Assembly: GCA_913041125.1 (NCBI GenBank)
Contig: CAJWHM010000007.1
Location: 1 to 64,000 of the forward strand
DNA from: an uncultured Bacteroidota bacterium
Lineage (GTDB): Bacteria > Bacteroidota > Bacteroidia > Flavobacteriales > Flavobacteriaceae
Direction of reading: 5' to 3'
DNA: 64,000 nucleotides
In this document: positions 9,921 to 19,389 of the stretch, piece by piece
How positions within the stretch are numbered: position 1 is the first letter of the stretch
Layout: every line of letters begins with the position of its first letter
Notes under the pieces: model-generated
The model's input: only the letters and a program-made list of their open reading frames with translations
The model's database searches: none
Told to the model about the DNA's origin: nothing
Made by a program: the position numbers and the translations under genes

Positions 9921-10292
9921 TTATTTTAATTTTTCAATCTTACCTCTTCTTTTATTCTTTATATCACCTACAAGTGAATATTCAAATTCATATGAGTTTT
10001 CATCAGTGCTTAAAATTTTGATTTGTATAGGTCTTTTTTCTTGATAATTTTTAGGATTTAATTTAGTAAGAATACACTCGCAATCACTAACCCAATTAAT
10101 TCTAGCGGTATCAGTTTTATTTTCAAAAATTTCTATTTCATATAAACTATCTCTCTTGAAATAAGATGTTTTCATTTCACCGCCCATAATTTGAGAGAAT
10201 TTAAATTCACCTAAATGAAAAGATTTGCAATCTCTTTTCAATTCATAACAAGAAAATAGGATAAATAATATAAAAAATAGAATTTTGCGCAT
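9921..10292 (-). CDS. small predicted lipoprotein, function unknown
   Basis: A 123-residue protein with a hydrophobic N-terminus ending in the lipobox LFSC (Cys15) followed by a beta-rich, Lys-rich body containing CDCEC-like cysteines (SDCECIL near 69-75). I do not recognise a domain. It follows the XRE regulator by 8 bp on the same strand and is convergent with parC. Similar small proteins next to flavobacterial parC are, as I recall, sometimes labelled topoisomerase by neighbourhood; nothing in this sequence supports that. The location is probably the periplasmic face of a membrane. Confidence 0.65.
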   Translation of the reverse strand: MRKILFFILFILFSCYELKRDCKSFHLGEFKFSQIMGGEMKTSYFKRDSLYEIEIFENKTDTARINWVSDCECILTKLNPKNYQEKRPIQIKILSTDENSYEFEYSLVGDIKNKRRGKIEKLK

Positions 10293-10300
10293 AATCTAAT

Positions 10301-10699
10301 TTACTTAGTTCTAGGTAAAAAGGTTTTAAAACTACCATCTTTATAAAATTTTATAACCTCAGTAACCTCATTTGAACTGTCAAAATTTTCATCATTATTC
10401 GGTGTAACATATGACTCATCCTTTGAATCATTCAATGCGTATTTATCTATTTCATCCAAATAGGCTAGTGGTTTTATCACTTTAGAGGGTTCTTCTGACA
10501 GTAACCAGTCTAAGGTTACTTCACTAAAAGAATTATTTATTTTTAAAATAAAATCTAAGCTTGGTTTATTTCGTTTTGATAAAATGTGAGAAACTGATGA
10601 TCGTTGAACACCTATTCGTTCAGCAAAAGCTGCAGCACTTAATTGATTTTTTTCCATTATAATTTCTAACCTCGAAATAAAATTATCAGTGTTTAACAT
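10301..10699 (-). CDS. XRE-family helix-turn-helix regulator
   Basis: 132 residues from the ATG at 10699; a TTG three codons upstream is possible but less likely. The N-terminal 65 residues form an XRE/Cro-type HTH with LSAAAFAERIGVQRSSVSHI as the two DNA-reading helices and NKPSLDFILKI after them. The C-terminal tail is acidic and ends in VIKFYKDGSFKTFLPR, a short strand pattern I recall from flavobacterial regulators of this type. It heads an operon with the small lipoprotein. The intergenic region upstream has repeated TACAwwTGTA palindromes that could be its operators (inference). Confidence 0.85.
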   Translation of the reverse strand: MLNTDNFISRLEIIMEKNQLSAAAFAERIGVQRSSVSHILSKRNKPSLDFILKINNSFSEVTLDWLLSEEPSKVIKPLAYLDEIDKYALNDSKDESYVTPNNDENFDSSNEVTEVIKFYKDGSFKTFLPRTK

Positions 10700-10722
10700 T
10701 GTAAACAATTAAGAATTACTTG

Positions 10723-10730
10723 CAAATATA
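10723..10730 (-). promoter_or_regulatory. -7 box of the XRE regulator promoter
   Basis: On the minus strand this reads TATATTTG, matching TAnnTTTG, 23 nt before the ATG at 10699. No clear -33 TTG is present. Confidence 0.4.
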
Positions 10731-10840
10731 CAAATCAAATTTATATTATAAAACAGATAAAAAAATTAAACTTATAAATTAAACATGATCTTTAATTGCT
10801 TGATTATTATATAATTATAATTGATTTTAATTTTTTTGTT

Positions 10841-10850
10841 TACAAATGTA
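10841..10850. promoter_or_regulatory. palindrome TACAAATGTA (site 1)
   Basis: A perfect inverted repeat TACA-AA-TGTA between the XRE regulator and the carboxypeptidase gene. It is the first of three copies of TACAwwTGTA in about 100 bp. The reverse strand also reads TACATTTG, a -7 box match, so it could be an operator, a promoter element or both. Confidence 0.45.
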
Positions 10851-10891
10851 TATGTTTTAAAAAATTGTAAATCACTTACGACTACTTTTTG

Positions 10892-10916
10892 TTCACTTTT
10901 GTGAATTACATTTGTA
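10892..10916. promoter_or_regulatory. inverted repeat TTCAC-4-GTGAA with adjoining palindrome (site 2)
   Basis: TTCAC at 10892-10896 and GTGAA at 10901-10905 form an inverted repeat with a TTTT spacer. The perfect palindrome TACATTTGTA follows at 10907-10916. TTGTATACAA at 10912-10921 is another perfect 10-bp palindrome overlapping it. This density of dyads suggests protein binding. Confidence 0.4.
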
Positions 10917-10930
10917 TACAATATGTTGTT

Positions 10931-10940
10931 TACATTTGTA
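10931..10940. promoter_or_regulatory. palindrome TACATTTGTA (site 3) / -7 box of the carboxypeptidase gene
   Basis: The third TACAwwTGTA copy, 24 bp after the second. Its first eight bases TACATTTG match the -7 consensus on the plus strand and end 14 nt before the ATG at 10953. A TTG at 10912-10914 lies 16 nt upstream. A regulator bound here would block this promoter. Confidence 0.45.
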
Positions 10941-10952
10941 TTTTTAAAAAAG

Positions 10953-12044
10953 ATGTCAAAAAAAAGATATTTCCCCCCTGAATTGCTTGAAAAAGCGATA
11001 ACGAAATTTGATGGGTCCATTGAAAAGTATGAAATAGGTCGTTCAGTTAAAGGTTTGCCCATAATTGAATTAAAAATTGGAAATGGGAAAAAAAATATTT
11101 TTATGTGGTCGCAAATGCATGGTAATGAGACAAGCACAACCAGAGCCATATTTAAATTAATACCTTGGCTATTAAATACTTCACAATCAGAATATTTAAA
11201 AACTTTTAGTATATATATAATACCTCAACTTAATCCTGATGGTTCTAAACTTTATACCCGACATAACGCTAATAATATTGATCTAAATAGGGATGCAATG
11301 ACTCTAAGTGAACCCGAGAGTGTAGTTTTAAATAAAGCAATTAAACGAATATCACCATATCTTGCTTTGAATCTTCATGGCCAAAGAACTATATATGGCG
11401 CTGGAAATAGTGGAAAGCCTGCTACTCTCTCTTTCCTTGCACCATCAGCTGATGAAGATAGATCAATAACACCAGCTCGAGAAAAAGCAATGAAGATAAT
11501 CATAGATATAAAAAAAGGTTTAAGCAAAGAACTTCCTTATGGTATTGCTAGATACAATGATGTTTATAATCCTAATTGCGTAGGAGATTCATTTACATCT
11601 TCAGAAATACCAACAATTCTATTTGAGGCAGGCCACTACCCAAATGATTATGATAGAACTATAGTAACAAATTATATATTTAAAGCTTTTAAACTACTAT
11701 TAAAATCACTGGTTAAAAAATCAAACAATAATAGTACAGATGAATATTTTAAAATACCAGAAAACACTGAAAGCTATACTGATTTATTGATTTCAAATGT
11801 TGATATAGTTTATGATGAAAAGGTTTTTAAAAAACAGCAACTAGCAGTACAATATCTTGAAAAGCTCGATAGAAATAAGATTAATTTTGTGCCAATATTT
11901 ATAAAATTTGATAATAATTTACCATATAAAGCACATCGCCATATTGACCTGAAAGGTGAGAGGGCAAAAATATCATTTATACTCAATGGAGAAGTAAAAA
12001 ACTCAAAGTACAATAAATTATTTTCATTAAAAACGAATAATTAA
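10953..12044 (+). CDS. M14-family zinc carboxypeptidase
   Basis: 363 residues from the ATG at 10953; an upstream TTG in frame overlaps the promoter and was rejected. The zinc and catalytic residues are visible: MHGNE with His56 and Glu59, NNIDLNRD near 107-114, NLHGQ with His142, and LFEAGH with general-base candidate Glu225. There is no signal peptide, so it probably acts in the cytoplasm on peptides or conjugated amino acids. A C-terminal extension of about 100 residues has no recognised domain. It lies between the palindrome-rich control region and an Lrp-type regulator. Confidence 0.85.
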   Translation: MSKKRYFPPELLEKAITKFDGSIEKYEIGRSVKGLPIIELKIGNGKKNIFMWSQMHGNETSTTRAIFKLIPWLLNTSQSEYLKTFSIYIIPQLNPDGSKLYTRHNANNIDLNRDAMTLSEPESVVLNKAIKRISPYLALNLHGQRTIYGAGNSGKPATLSFLAPSADEDRSITPAREKAMKIIIDIKKGLSKELPYGIARYNDVYNPNCVGDSFTSSEIPTILFEAGHYPNDYDRTIVTNYIFKAFKLLLKSLVKKSNNNSTDEYFKIPENTESYTDLLISNVDIVYDEKVFKKQQLAVQYLEKLDRNKINFVPIFIKFDNNLPYKAHRHIDLKGERAKISFILNGEVKNSKYNKLFSLKTNN

Positions 12045-12078
12045 GAGATTATTCTCAATAAAATTCAATTTTTTGGAT

Positions 12079-12086
12079 TAATTTTG
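12079..12086 (+). promoter_or_regulatory. -7 box of the Lrp-type regulator promoter
   Basis: TAATTTTG matches TAnnTTTG and ends 26 nt before the ATG at 12113. No good -33 TTG is visible. Confidence 0.45.
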
Positions 12087-12112
12087 CATCCTAATCAAAA
12101 ATTATCAAACAA

Positions 12113-12595
12113 ATGAATAAAGTTAATTTAGATGAAATTGATCACCAGATATTAGATATTTTAATAGACAATACCCGAGTTCCATTTACAGATATCTCTA
12201 AGCGATTATTAATTTCAGCTGGAACAGTTCATGTAAGAGTAAAAAAAATGGAAGAGGCAGGAATCATAAAGGGTTCTTCCTTAAATTTAGATTATGTGAA
12301 ACTTGGTTATTCATTTATAGCGTACGTTGGTATTTTTTTGGAAAAAACAAGCGCTACAGAGCAAGTCCTTGAATCTTTAAAAGCTATTCCATTCATAACA
12401 GTTGCACATATTACAACAGGTAAGTTTAATGTGTTTTGTAAAGTTCGAGCTAGGGATACACATCATGCCAAGGATATAATTTTTATGATTGATGATGTTG
12501 CTGGAGTATCTAGAACTGAAACAATGATTTCTCTTGAAGAAAGTATAAATGATAAAAAGCGTCTTATGCATCATATTTTTAATGAATTGAACTAA
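12113..12595 (+). CDS. Lrp/AsnC-family transcriptional regulator
   Basis: 160 residues with the two-domain Lrp layout. The N-terminal winged HTH runs from about 6 to 60 (LDEIDHQILDILIDNTRVPFTDISK..., with GTVHVRVKKMEEAGII as recognition region). The C-terminal RAM/ligand-binding alpha-beta domain covers about 70-150. Such proteins form octamers that sense amino acids or other small ligands. It lies 3 nt upstream of the PEP carboxylase gene and is probably co-transcribed with it, so it might tune anaplerotic flux in response to amino acids; that link is inference. Confidence 0.9.
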   Translation: MNKVNLDEIDHQILDILIDNTRVPFTDISKRLLISAGTVHVRVKKMEEAGIIKGSSLNLDYVKLGYSFIAYVGIFLEKTSATEQVLESLKAIPFITVAHITTGKFNVFCKVRARDTHHAKDIIFMIDDVAGVSRTETMISLEESINDKKRLMHHIFNELN

Positions 12596-12598
12596 ATA

Positions 12599-15187
12599 AT
12601 GGCTCGAAAACCAAAAATTGAAAGGTTTAATGAAAAAATTCTTTCTCGATTTCAAATTTATAATAGCTTATTTTTAACTCTCCCTTTTAAAGGTATAAAG
12701 CAGACTTCAATATTAATGCCATTATTTGCTGATCATTGTAGAAAGCAATATGAAAATAATGTCAATCCAAATGAAATTGTCATTTCTTTTTTTAAAAAAT
12801 ATGCTCCAGAATTTGATACAATTAAAAAACAAGACTTAATTTTTAGCTTCATTCAGTACATTGAACGTCAAGTTGTTCTCTTTGATGCAATTGAAGACGC
12901 AGGATTTTCTTATGTGAATAATATGCATGGCAGAGGAACACTAAGAAATATGAAAGAAGAGGCAGAAAACAAACAATTAAAAAAGGCTCTTAGTGAATAT
13001 GTTAATCGATTTAAAGTAAGAATCGTACTCACAGCCCATCCAACACAGTTTTATCCGGATAATGTTCTTGTTATTATTAATGAGCTATCTAAGTCAATTG
13101 CAGAAGATAATCTAGATAATATCAAAAAACTTTTGGTCCAACTAGGAAAAACTCCTTTTTACAAGAAAAAAAAGCCAACTCCATATGACGAGGCTGTAAG
13201 TCTTGTATGGTTTCTTGAAAATATTTTCTATCACTCAGCTAGTACAATATATAATTATATAGCAGAACATATTACCGATTCTAATGATCTAAAAAATTCT
13301 ATTTTTGATTTTGGATTTTGGCCTGGGGGCGATCGCGATGGCAATCCTTTTGTAACTCCAGAAATTACATTAAAAACTGCAAAACGATTAAAGTTTTCAA
13401 TTCTTAGAAATTATTACAGAGATTTGCGCAAACTCAAGAGAAAAATTACATTTCCTGGACTGGAAGACAGAATTGAAGCCCTTGAGGAATTAGTTTTTAA
13501 TGAGCTTTTTTATCCAAAAAAGAATAAACTTTTTTCAATAAATTATATAACCTCAGAACTAGAGTTTGTTTTAGATGGGTTAACTAAAGATCATGACAAT
13601 TTATATAGGAATGAGGTTTTAGACTTAATCCACAAACTTAGATTATTTGGTCTTCACTTTGCAAGTTTAGATATACGTCAGGATTCAAGAATACATCACA
13701 ATGTTTTTATTGATATAATCTCTCATTCGAAAATAAATGAGTATTTAGAGGGTTTACCAAAAGATTATTTAAAATTAAATGATAAAGAAAGATGTAAAGT
13801 ACTTTTAGATTTGAAAGGTGATTTACCACCAAAGATTTTCAAAAATGAAATGACATATCATACTTTAAAAAGTATTAGAGCCATTAAAAAGATCCAAAAA
13901 AATAATGGAGAAAGAGGCTGTAACCGATATATAATTAGTAATTGTCAATCATTGGAAAATATTCTTGAACTTTTTGCGATGTGTCGCTTAAGTAATTGGG
14001 AAAAGCCAAATGTAGATTTTATCCCTTTATTCGAAACTATTCCAGATTTAAAAGAAGCAGGAAATGTGATGAGAGCTCTTTTCAGAAATAGTGAATATAA
14101 AAATCATTTAGAGAGAAGAGACATGAAGCAGACAATAATGCTTGGTTTTTCTGATGGAACTAAGGACGGTGGTTATTTTATGGCAAATTGGAGTATTTAC
14201 ACAGCCAAGGAGACACTAAGCAAATTGGGGAATGAATTTGGTATTCAAATTGCATTTTTTGACGGAAGGGGTGGGCCACCAGCAAGAGGGGGTGGAAATA
14301 CTCATGAATTTTATGCATCAATGGGAGACACAATACAAAGTGATGATATTCAACTTACAATTCAAGGTCAAACAATAAGCTCAAATTTCGGAACGTTAGA
14401 TTCTTCGCAATATAATCTTGAACAATTATTAAGCTCTGGTATTGAGAATCAAATTCTTAGCCCAGGTAAAAATAACCTTTCAAACGATGACAGGAAATTA
14501 ATGGAACAAATAGCAACAATTAGTTACAAATCATATCAAGATTTCAAGGAACACCCAAATTTTATTCCATATTTAGAAAAAATGTCTACTTTACCATTTT
14601 ACTCTAAAACTAATATTGGTAGTCGTCCATCTAAACGAGGAAAATCTTCAACTTTAAAATTTGAAGATCTTAGAGCAATTCCTTTTGTTGGAAGTTGGAG
14701 TCAATTAAAGCAAAATGTTCCGGGATTTTTTGGGCTTGGTACTGCATTGGATACTATTATTGAGCAGGGAAGGATTGAAAATTTGAAAACTCTTTATAAG
14801 AATTCACGATTTTTTCGAACCTTAATTTTTAATAGTATGATGAGTTTATCAAAATCATTTTTTCAATTGACTTCGTACATGGAGAATGACAAGGAATTTG
14901 GTTCATTTTGGAAATTAATATTTAGTGAATATAAACTAACAAAAATGGTACTATTAAAAATTAGTGACTTTCAATCTCTTATGGAAAATGAACCTTCTGG
15001 AAAGGCATCAATTAATGCAAGGGAAGAAATTGTACAGCCATTATTGACCATTCAACAATATGCTTTAATGCAATTGCAAAAAATAAAAAGAAACGATAAA
15101 GACAATGTTAAAAAAATAGAAACACTAGAGGCTATTGTAACGCGATCTCTTTTTGGAAATATAAATGCAAGTAGGAATTCTGCCTAA
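12599..15187 (+). CDS. ppc: phosphoenolpyruvate carboxylase, Bacteroidota-type
   Basis: 862 residues, close to the usual PEPC length; it carboxylates PEP to oxaloacetate to feed the TCA cycle. Recognisable blocks are LTAHPTQ (His147, but Gln where most enzymes have Glu), FWPGGDRDGNPFVT near 240, LHFASLDIRQDSR, GFSDGTKDGG (Lys522) and FFDGRGGPPARGGG. In that last block the canonical FHGRGG histidine is Asp555. The QGQTISSNFGT and FVGSWSQLKQNVPGFFGLGTAL segments fit the C-terminal half. Family membership is clear; the altered catalytic motifs look lineage-wide from memory but make the exact activity less certain. Its stop overlaps convergent aroB by 4 bp. Confidence 0.88.
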   Translation: MARKPKIERFNEKILSRFQIYNSLFLTLPFKGIKQTSILMPLFADHCRKQYENNVNPNEIVISFFKKYAPEFDTIKKQDLIFSFIQYIERQVVLFDAIEDAGFSYVNNMHGRGTLRNMKEEAENKQLKKALSEYVNRFKVRIVLTAHPTQFYPDNVLVIINELSKSIAEDNLDNIKKLLVQLGKTPFYKKKKPTPYDEAVSLVWFLENIFYHSASTIYNYIAEHITDSNDLKNSIFDFGFWPGGDRDGNPFVTPEITLKTAKRLKFSILRNYYRDLRKLKRKITFPGLEDRIEALEELVFNELFYPKKNKLFSINYITSELEFVLDGLTKDHDNLYRNEVLDLIHKLRLFGLHFASLDIRQDSRIHHNVFIDIISHSKINEYLEGLPKDYLKLNDKERCKVLLDLKGDLPPKIFKNEMTYHTLKSIRAIKKIQKNNGERGCNRYIISNCQSLENILELFAMCRLSNWEKPNVDFIPLFETIPDLKEAGNVMRALFRNSEYKNHLERRDMKQTIMLGFSDGTKDGGYFMANWSIYTAKETLSKLGNEFGIQIAFFDGRGGPPARGGGNTHEFYASMGDTIQSDDIQLTIQGQTISSNFGTLDSSQYNLEQLLSSGIENQILSPGKNNLSNDDRKLMEQIATISYKSYQDFKEHPNFIPYLEKMSTLPFYSKTNIGSRPSKRGKSSTLKFEDLRAIPFVGSWSQLKQNVPGFFGLGTALDTIIEQGRIENLKTLYKNSRFFRTLIFNSMMSLSKSFFQLTSYMENDKEFGSFWKLIFSEYKLTKMVLLKISDFQSLMENEPSGKASINAREEIVQPLLTIQQYALMQLQKIKRNDKDNVKKIETLEAIVTRSLFGNINASRNSA

Positions 15188-16239
15188 TCGGATAAATAAA
15201 AATTGAATGCATCTTCAAATAAATCTTCAGGAACTTGAACATCAATTTTAGGCTTACCAATTGAGCTTATCAGCACGAAATTTATTTTATCCCCTATGTT
15301 CTTTTTATCATGTTTAAGAAGCTTTACAATTTCTTTCTTATCATCGGAGCTAAATTCAATTTTTTTAAAACTTTTTAAAAAAGTAGTTTTAATATCTTTA
15401 GCAACTTCAATCTTTAATCCAGCACAATGAATTGAAAGGTAACTTTCAAGTATCATTCCAATTACTATTGCTTCTCCATGCAATAATTTATTTTTGTTGA
15501 GATTAATTAAAAAGTAAGACTCAATTGCATGGCCTAGTGTATGGCCAAAATTTAAAATTTTTCTTAAATTTTTTTCTCTTGGATCTTTTAAAACTACCTC
15601 CTTTTTTATTTTAACAGATGGCTTTATAAACTCTTTTAATGTTGAGACTCTTAAATCAGTCAATTCTTTAAGTGTTTGCCAATATTTTTTACTGGATATA
15701 ATTCCATGTTTTAGCATCTCTGCAAATCCACTACGTATTTCATTTTTCGGTAAGGTTTCTAGCCATATAGGATCTATAATTACTTGTTTAGGTTCCTCAA
15801 TAACACCTATTTGATTTTTTAGTGAACCTAAATCAATTCCTGTTTTGCCACCAACTGAAGCATCAACCATAGCTAGTAGAGTAGTGGGTATGTTATAAAA
15901 GTCAATTCCTCTCTTGAATGTACAAGCAACAAATCCACCTAAGTCAGTAACTACACCACCACCAAGATTTATTAATACTGAATTACGATCAGCACCCTTA
16001 TTAGATAAATTTTTCCACAAATTTTCACAAGTTTGTAAATGTTTATTTTCTTCACCAGCCTCCATAATTAATATCTCTGCTTTGTCAAAACCTGTTATAG
16101 AAATAAAATCAGATAAGCAGAACTTATTAGTATTGTTATCAACTAGTATGAAAACACGACTATATTTTTTTTCAGAAAACTTCTTTGGTAATTTGGAAAA
16201 TGCTGATTTACCGAAAGTAATGTTAATTTTGTTTTGCAT
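15184..16239 (-). CDS. aroB: 3-dehydroquinate synthase
   Basis: 351 residues; converts DAHP to 3-dehydroquinate in the shikimate pathway, using NAD+ and a divalent metal. The NAD-binding segment INLGGGVVTDLGGFVA (about 86-101), NIPTTLLAMVDASVGGKTGIDLG (about 115-137), ending in the substrate-binding Lys-rich loop, and the metal ligands in RSGFAEMLKHG and NFGHTLGHAIES are all present. It is convergent with ppc (4 bp overlap). PEP is a shikimate precursor, so the ppc neighbourhood is metabolically sensible but not evidence of co-regulation. Confidence 0.96.
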   Translation of the reverse strand: MQNKINITFGKSAFSKLPKKFSEKKYSRVFILVDNNTNKFCLSDFISITGFDKAEILIMEAGEENKHLQTCENLWKNLSNKGADRNSVLINLGGGVVTDLGGFVACTFKRGIDFYNIPTTLLAMVDASVGGKTGIDLGSLKNQIGVIEEPKQVIIDPIWLETLPKNEIRSGFAEMLKHGIISSKKYWQTLKELTDLRVSTLKEFIKPSVKIKKEVVLKDPREKNLRKILNFGHTLGHAIESYFLINLNKNKLLHGEAIVIGMILESYLSIHCAGLKIEVAKDIKTTFLKSFKKIEFSSDDKKEIVKLLKHDKKNIGDKINFVLISSIGKPKIDVQVPEDLFEDAFNFYLSD

Positions 16240-16303
16240 ATAAGAGTGGTTACTTAAAAATATGAATATATTATTTCTCTTGAATTATCATTTATTTTAA
16301 AAT

Positions 16304-16768
16304 CTAACCTTTATTAAATTTTTTCTTGATTCGATCCAAAGTTCTTTTATTATCTCGGTCCTTAATGACCTCTCTTTTGTCATAAAGTTTTTTCCCTTTT
16401 GCTAAAACAATTTTTAGTTTGGCAAGACCTTTTTCATTTATAAATAAATTAATAGGTACAATAGTTAAACCGTTAATTTTGACCTCTTTGTGTAATTTTT
16501 TGAGTTCTTTTTTATTTAAAAGTAGTTTTCTTTGTGCTTTTGGGCGATGATTAAATCGGGTACCAAATCTATATTCTTCAATTTGCATATTAACAGTAAA
16601 TAATTCTCCATTCTGATTAAATTCGCAAAAACTTTCTGAAATTGAAGCTTTGCTATTACGAAGTGATTTTATTTCTGTTCCAGTCAATACAATGCCGGCA
16701 GTATACTCCTCTATAAATTTATATTCAAACTTGGCACGTTTATTTTTTATGTTGATTTTTTTTTGCAC
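16304..16768 (-). CDS. smpB: SsrA-binding protein SmpB
   Basis: 154 residues, the normal length. SmpB binds tmRNA and brings it to stalled ribosomes for trans-translation. The conserved core includes GIVLTGTEIKSLR (about 25-37), SISESFCEF, RPKAQRKLLL, NGLTIVPINLFINEKGLAK and the basic tail AKGKKLYDKREVIKDRD. The start codon is GTG at 16768: the family begins M-QKKINI in this frame, and the ATG two bases further upstream is out of frame. The -7 box ends only 4 nt before the GTG, so the mRNA is probably leaderless. The tmRNA gene itself is not in this window. Confidence 0.95.
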   Translation of the reverse strand: MQKKINIKNKRAKFEYKFIEEYTAGIVLTGTEIKSLRNSKASISESFCEFNQNGELFTVNMQIEEYRFGTRFNHRPKAQRKLLLNKKELKKLHKEVKINGLTIVPINLFINEKGLAKLKIVLAKGKKLYDKREVIKDRDNKRTLDRIKKKFNKG

Positions 16769-16772
16769 ATAG

Positions 16773-16780
16773 CAAATATA
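16773..16780 (-). promoter_or_regulatory. -7 box of the smpB promoter
   Basis: Reads TATATTTG on the minus strand and ends 4 nt before the GTG start, so transcription would begin at or within the start codon. Confidence 0.45.
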
Positions 16781-16803
16781 ATATTAATGTGAGCTTTTCT
16801 CTT

Positions 16804-19389
16804 TTAAGTATTTCTAAAAATAAAATGTTCTTCTATTACATCAAATAAAATTTGTTTTTTTAGATCTAAATTTGATGAGAGTAACTCTTTACTTAATGAA
16901 TTTAAAAGATGTGACTGTAAAACTCTCCTTACAGGTCTTCCACCATACTCTGGTTCAAAACTAAGTTTAGCTATTTTTGATTTTGCTTCATCTGAGATGA
17001 TTAATTCAATTTGTTGGTTTTTAATTCTTTCTTGAATAGCCTTAATTTGTATGTTAACGATTTTTTGAATTTCATTTCTTGTTAAGGGGGAGAAGAGTAC
17101 AATTTCATCAATCCTATTTAAAAATTCAGGTCTAATTTGAAGCTTTAGAATATTCATAACTTCATTTTTTGCTATTTGTTCTGCTTTTTCAAAAGATTGA
17201 TTTGATTCAAATGCTTTTTTTATTTCAAGACTTCCAATATTAGAAGTCATAATTATAATGCTGTTTTTGAAGTCAGCAACTCTTCCTTTGTTATCTGTTA
17301 ATCTACCTTCGTCTAATACTTGAAGAAGAATATTAAATGCATCTGGATGTGCTTTTTCTATTTCATCCAATAAAATTACCGAATATGGTTTTCTTCTAAC
17401 GGCTTCAGTTAGTTGTCCGCCTTCCTCGTAGCCTATGTAACCTGGAGGTGCACCAATTAATCTGCTTATTGAATTTTGTTCTTGATATTCACTCATATCA
17501 ATACGTGTAATATTATTTTCATCGTTAAATAAAACCTCAGCAAGTGCTTTAGCTAATTCTGTTTTTCCAACACCAGTGGTTCCCAAAAATAAAAAACTAC
17601 CTACTGGTCTATTTTGGTCTTGAAGACCAGATCTACTTCTTCGAATCGAGTCACTAATTGAAGAAACAGCTTTTTCTTGCCCAACAATCCTATTATGAAG
17701 TATTGATTCTAAATTTAATAGTTTCTCTTTATCTGACTCTAGCATTTTAGATACTGGAATTCCAGTCCATTTAGATATCACTTCGCTTATATCGTCATAA
17801 GTTACTTCTTCTTTAATTAAATTGTCTGATGATTGAGAGTTAACAAGCTTTAATTGTAGTTTTGACATTTTTTCCTCCGCCTCTTGAAGTTTCCCATATC
17901 TTATCTCAGCTACAGCAGCATAATCTCCATCTCTTTCATATCGATCAGCTTGATTTTTTAATTCTTCTATCTCTGATTTTGATTGTTGAACCGAATCAAC
18001 AACATCTTTTTCTTTTCTCCATTGAGCATATAAAGAATCTCTTTTTTCTTTAAAATTTCTAAGCTCTTGATTTATTGAGTTAACCTTGTTTTTATCTTTT
18101 TCACGTTTTATTGCTACCAATTCAATTTCTAATTGTCTAACTCTTCTGTCTAGCTTATCTAACTCTTCGGGTTTTGAATTAATTTCCATTCTTAATTTAG
18201 AGGAAGCTTCGTCAATTAAATCTATAGCTTTATCAGGTAAAAAGCGATTGGTAATATATCTAGTCGATAATTTTACGGCTCCAATTAAAGCATCGTCTTT
18301 TATTATCACCTTGTGATGGTTTTCATATTTTTCTTTTAGTCCTCTTAAGATTGAAATTGCACTCTCTTCGTCAGGTTCAGTAACATGAACTTTTTGAAAT
18401 CTTCTCTCCAAAGCCTTGTCTTTTTCAAAGTATTTTTGATATTCATCTAGTGTGGTTGCGCCAATAGCTCTTAATTCTCCACGAGCTAGAGCAGGTTTTA
18501 AGATATTAGCAGCATCCATTGATCCCTGCCCCCCACCAGCACCAACCAAGGTGTGAATTTCATCAATAAAAAGAACAAGATTACCCTCGCTTTGGGATAC
18601 TTCTTTAATTACACTTTTAAGGCGCTCTTCGAACTCACCTTTATATTTTGCACCAGCAATTAACGCTCCCATATCTAAAGTAAAAATTAATTTATCTTTT
18701 AAGTTTTCAGGAACATCACCTTCTATAATTCTATGAGCCAATCCCTCAGCAATGGCTGTTTTGCCAGTTCCGGGTTCACCAACTAATATTGGATTATTTT
18801 TAGTTCTTCTACTCAATATTTGAAGCAACCTTCTTATCTCTTCATCTCTTCCAATTACTGGATCTAATTTTCCATTAGTGGCTAAAAAATTTAAATTTTT
18901 TGCATACTTTTCAAGAGCATTATAATTTCCCTCAGCATTTACTGATGTTATCTTTTCACCTTTACGAAGTTTATCAATAGCATTCTTAAGGTTTTGCATG
19001 GTAATTCCATTATCCAGCATTATTTTAGAAACTGAGCTAGAGGAATCTAATAATGAAATAAGTAAATGTTCAGCAGCTACGAATTCATCCTTTTGTTTCT
19101 TGGCTATTGATACGGCATTCATAAGTGTTTTAGATGCTTTTTGTGAAATCATTTGTGTGCTACCCTCAACTTTAGAAAATTTATCAAGTGATTTACTGTT
19201 TAATCCTTTGAGTATTTCTATATCCACATCAAGTTTATTAAATAAAAAAGGAACCACGTTACGATCCACTTCAAGCAATCCATAAAATAGATGTTCATCT
19301 TCAATTTGTGGATGTTTTTTTTCAAATGCATACTGTTGAGCTGTTTGTATTGCCTCTTGGGTTTTTAATGTAAGATTGTTTAGATTCAT
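16804..19389 (-). CDS. clpB: ATP-dependent chaperone ClpB
   Basis: 861 residues, a full-length Hsp100 disaggregase that works with DnaK to pull apart protein aggregates. In order: Clp N-domain (1-145, two repeats), NBD1 with Walker [10 protein letters not shown] near 206 and [15 protein letters not shown], the long coiled-coil middle domain (about 405-525, rich in Lys, Glu and Arg) and NBD2 with [12 protein letters not shown] near 608 and DEIEKAHPD. The middle domain distinguishes it from ClpA/ClpC. It ends [12 protein letters not shown]-like without a ClpP-binding loop. The 230 bp between it and divergent glyA should carry its promoter; I see no clear -7 box or heat-shock operator there. Confidence 0.97.
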   Translation of the reverse strand: MNLNNLTLKTQEAIQTAQQYAFEKKHPQIEDEHLFYGLLEVDRNVVPFLFNKLDVDIEILKGLNSKSLDKFSKVEGSTQMISQKASKTLMNAVSIAKKQKDEFVAAEHLLISLLDSSSSVSKIMLDNGITMQNLKNAIDKLRKGEKITSVNAEGNYNALEKYAKNLNFLATNGKLDPVIGRDEEIRRLLQILSRRTKNNPILVGEPGTGKTAIAEGLAHRIIEGDVPENLKDKLIFTLDMGALIAGAKYKGEFEERLKSVIKEVSQSEGNLVLFIDEIHTLVGAGGGQGSMDAANILKPALARGELRAIGATTLDEYQKYFEKDKALERRFQKVHVTEPDEESAISILRGLKEKYENHHKVIIKDDALIGAVKLSTRYITNRFLPDKAIDLIDEASSKLRMEINSKPEELDKLDRRVRQLEIELVAIKREKDKNKVNSINQELRNFKEKRDSLYAQWRKEKDVVDSVQQSKSEIEELKNQADRYERDGDYAAVAEIRYGKLQEAEEKMSKLQLKLVNSQSSDNLIKEEVTYDDISEVISKWTGIPVSKMLESDKEKLLNLESILHNRIVGQEKAVSSISDSIRRSRSGLQDQNRPVGSFLFLGTTGVGKTELAKALAEVLFNDENNITRIDMSEYQEQNSISRLIGAPPGYIGYEEGGQLTEAVRRKPYSVILLDEIEKAHPDAFNILLQVLDEGRLTDNKGRVADFKNSIIIMTSNIGSLEIKKAFESNQSFEKAEQIAKNEVMNILKLQIRPEFLNRIDEIVLFSPLTRNEIQKIVNIQIKAIQERIKNQQIELIISDEAKSKIAKLSFEPEYGGRPVRRVLQSHLLNSLSKELLSSNLDLKKQILFDVIEEHFIFRNT

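Noticed and set aside
9921-10292. Label of topoisomerase for the small gene next to parC
   Set aside because: 123 residues with a lipobox and no topoisomerase motif; such a name would come only from the neighbour.
9921-10699. XRE regulator plus small protein as a toxin-antitoxin pair
   Set aside because: The small protein is a predicted lipoprotein with an export signal, not a toxin fold, and no toxin motif is visible.
10772-11149. Minus-strand open frame across the XRE/M14 gap
   Set aside because: It covers the palindromic control region and the 5' part of the M14 gene; the composition is AT-driven and there is no recognisable domain.
18998-19285. Plus-strand open frames inside clpB (and similar long frames inside pheT, ppc and recG)
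   Set aside because: They are antisense shadows of strongly conserved genes with no start signals or homologous features.
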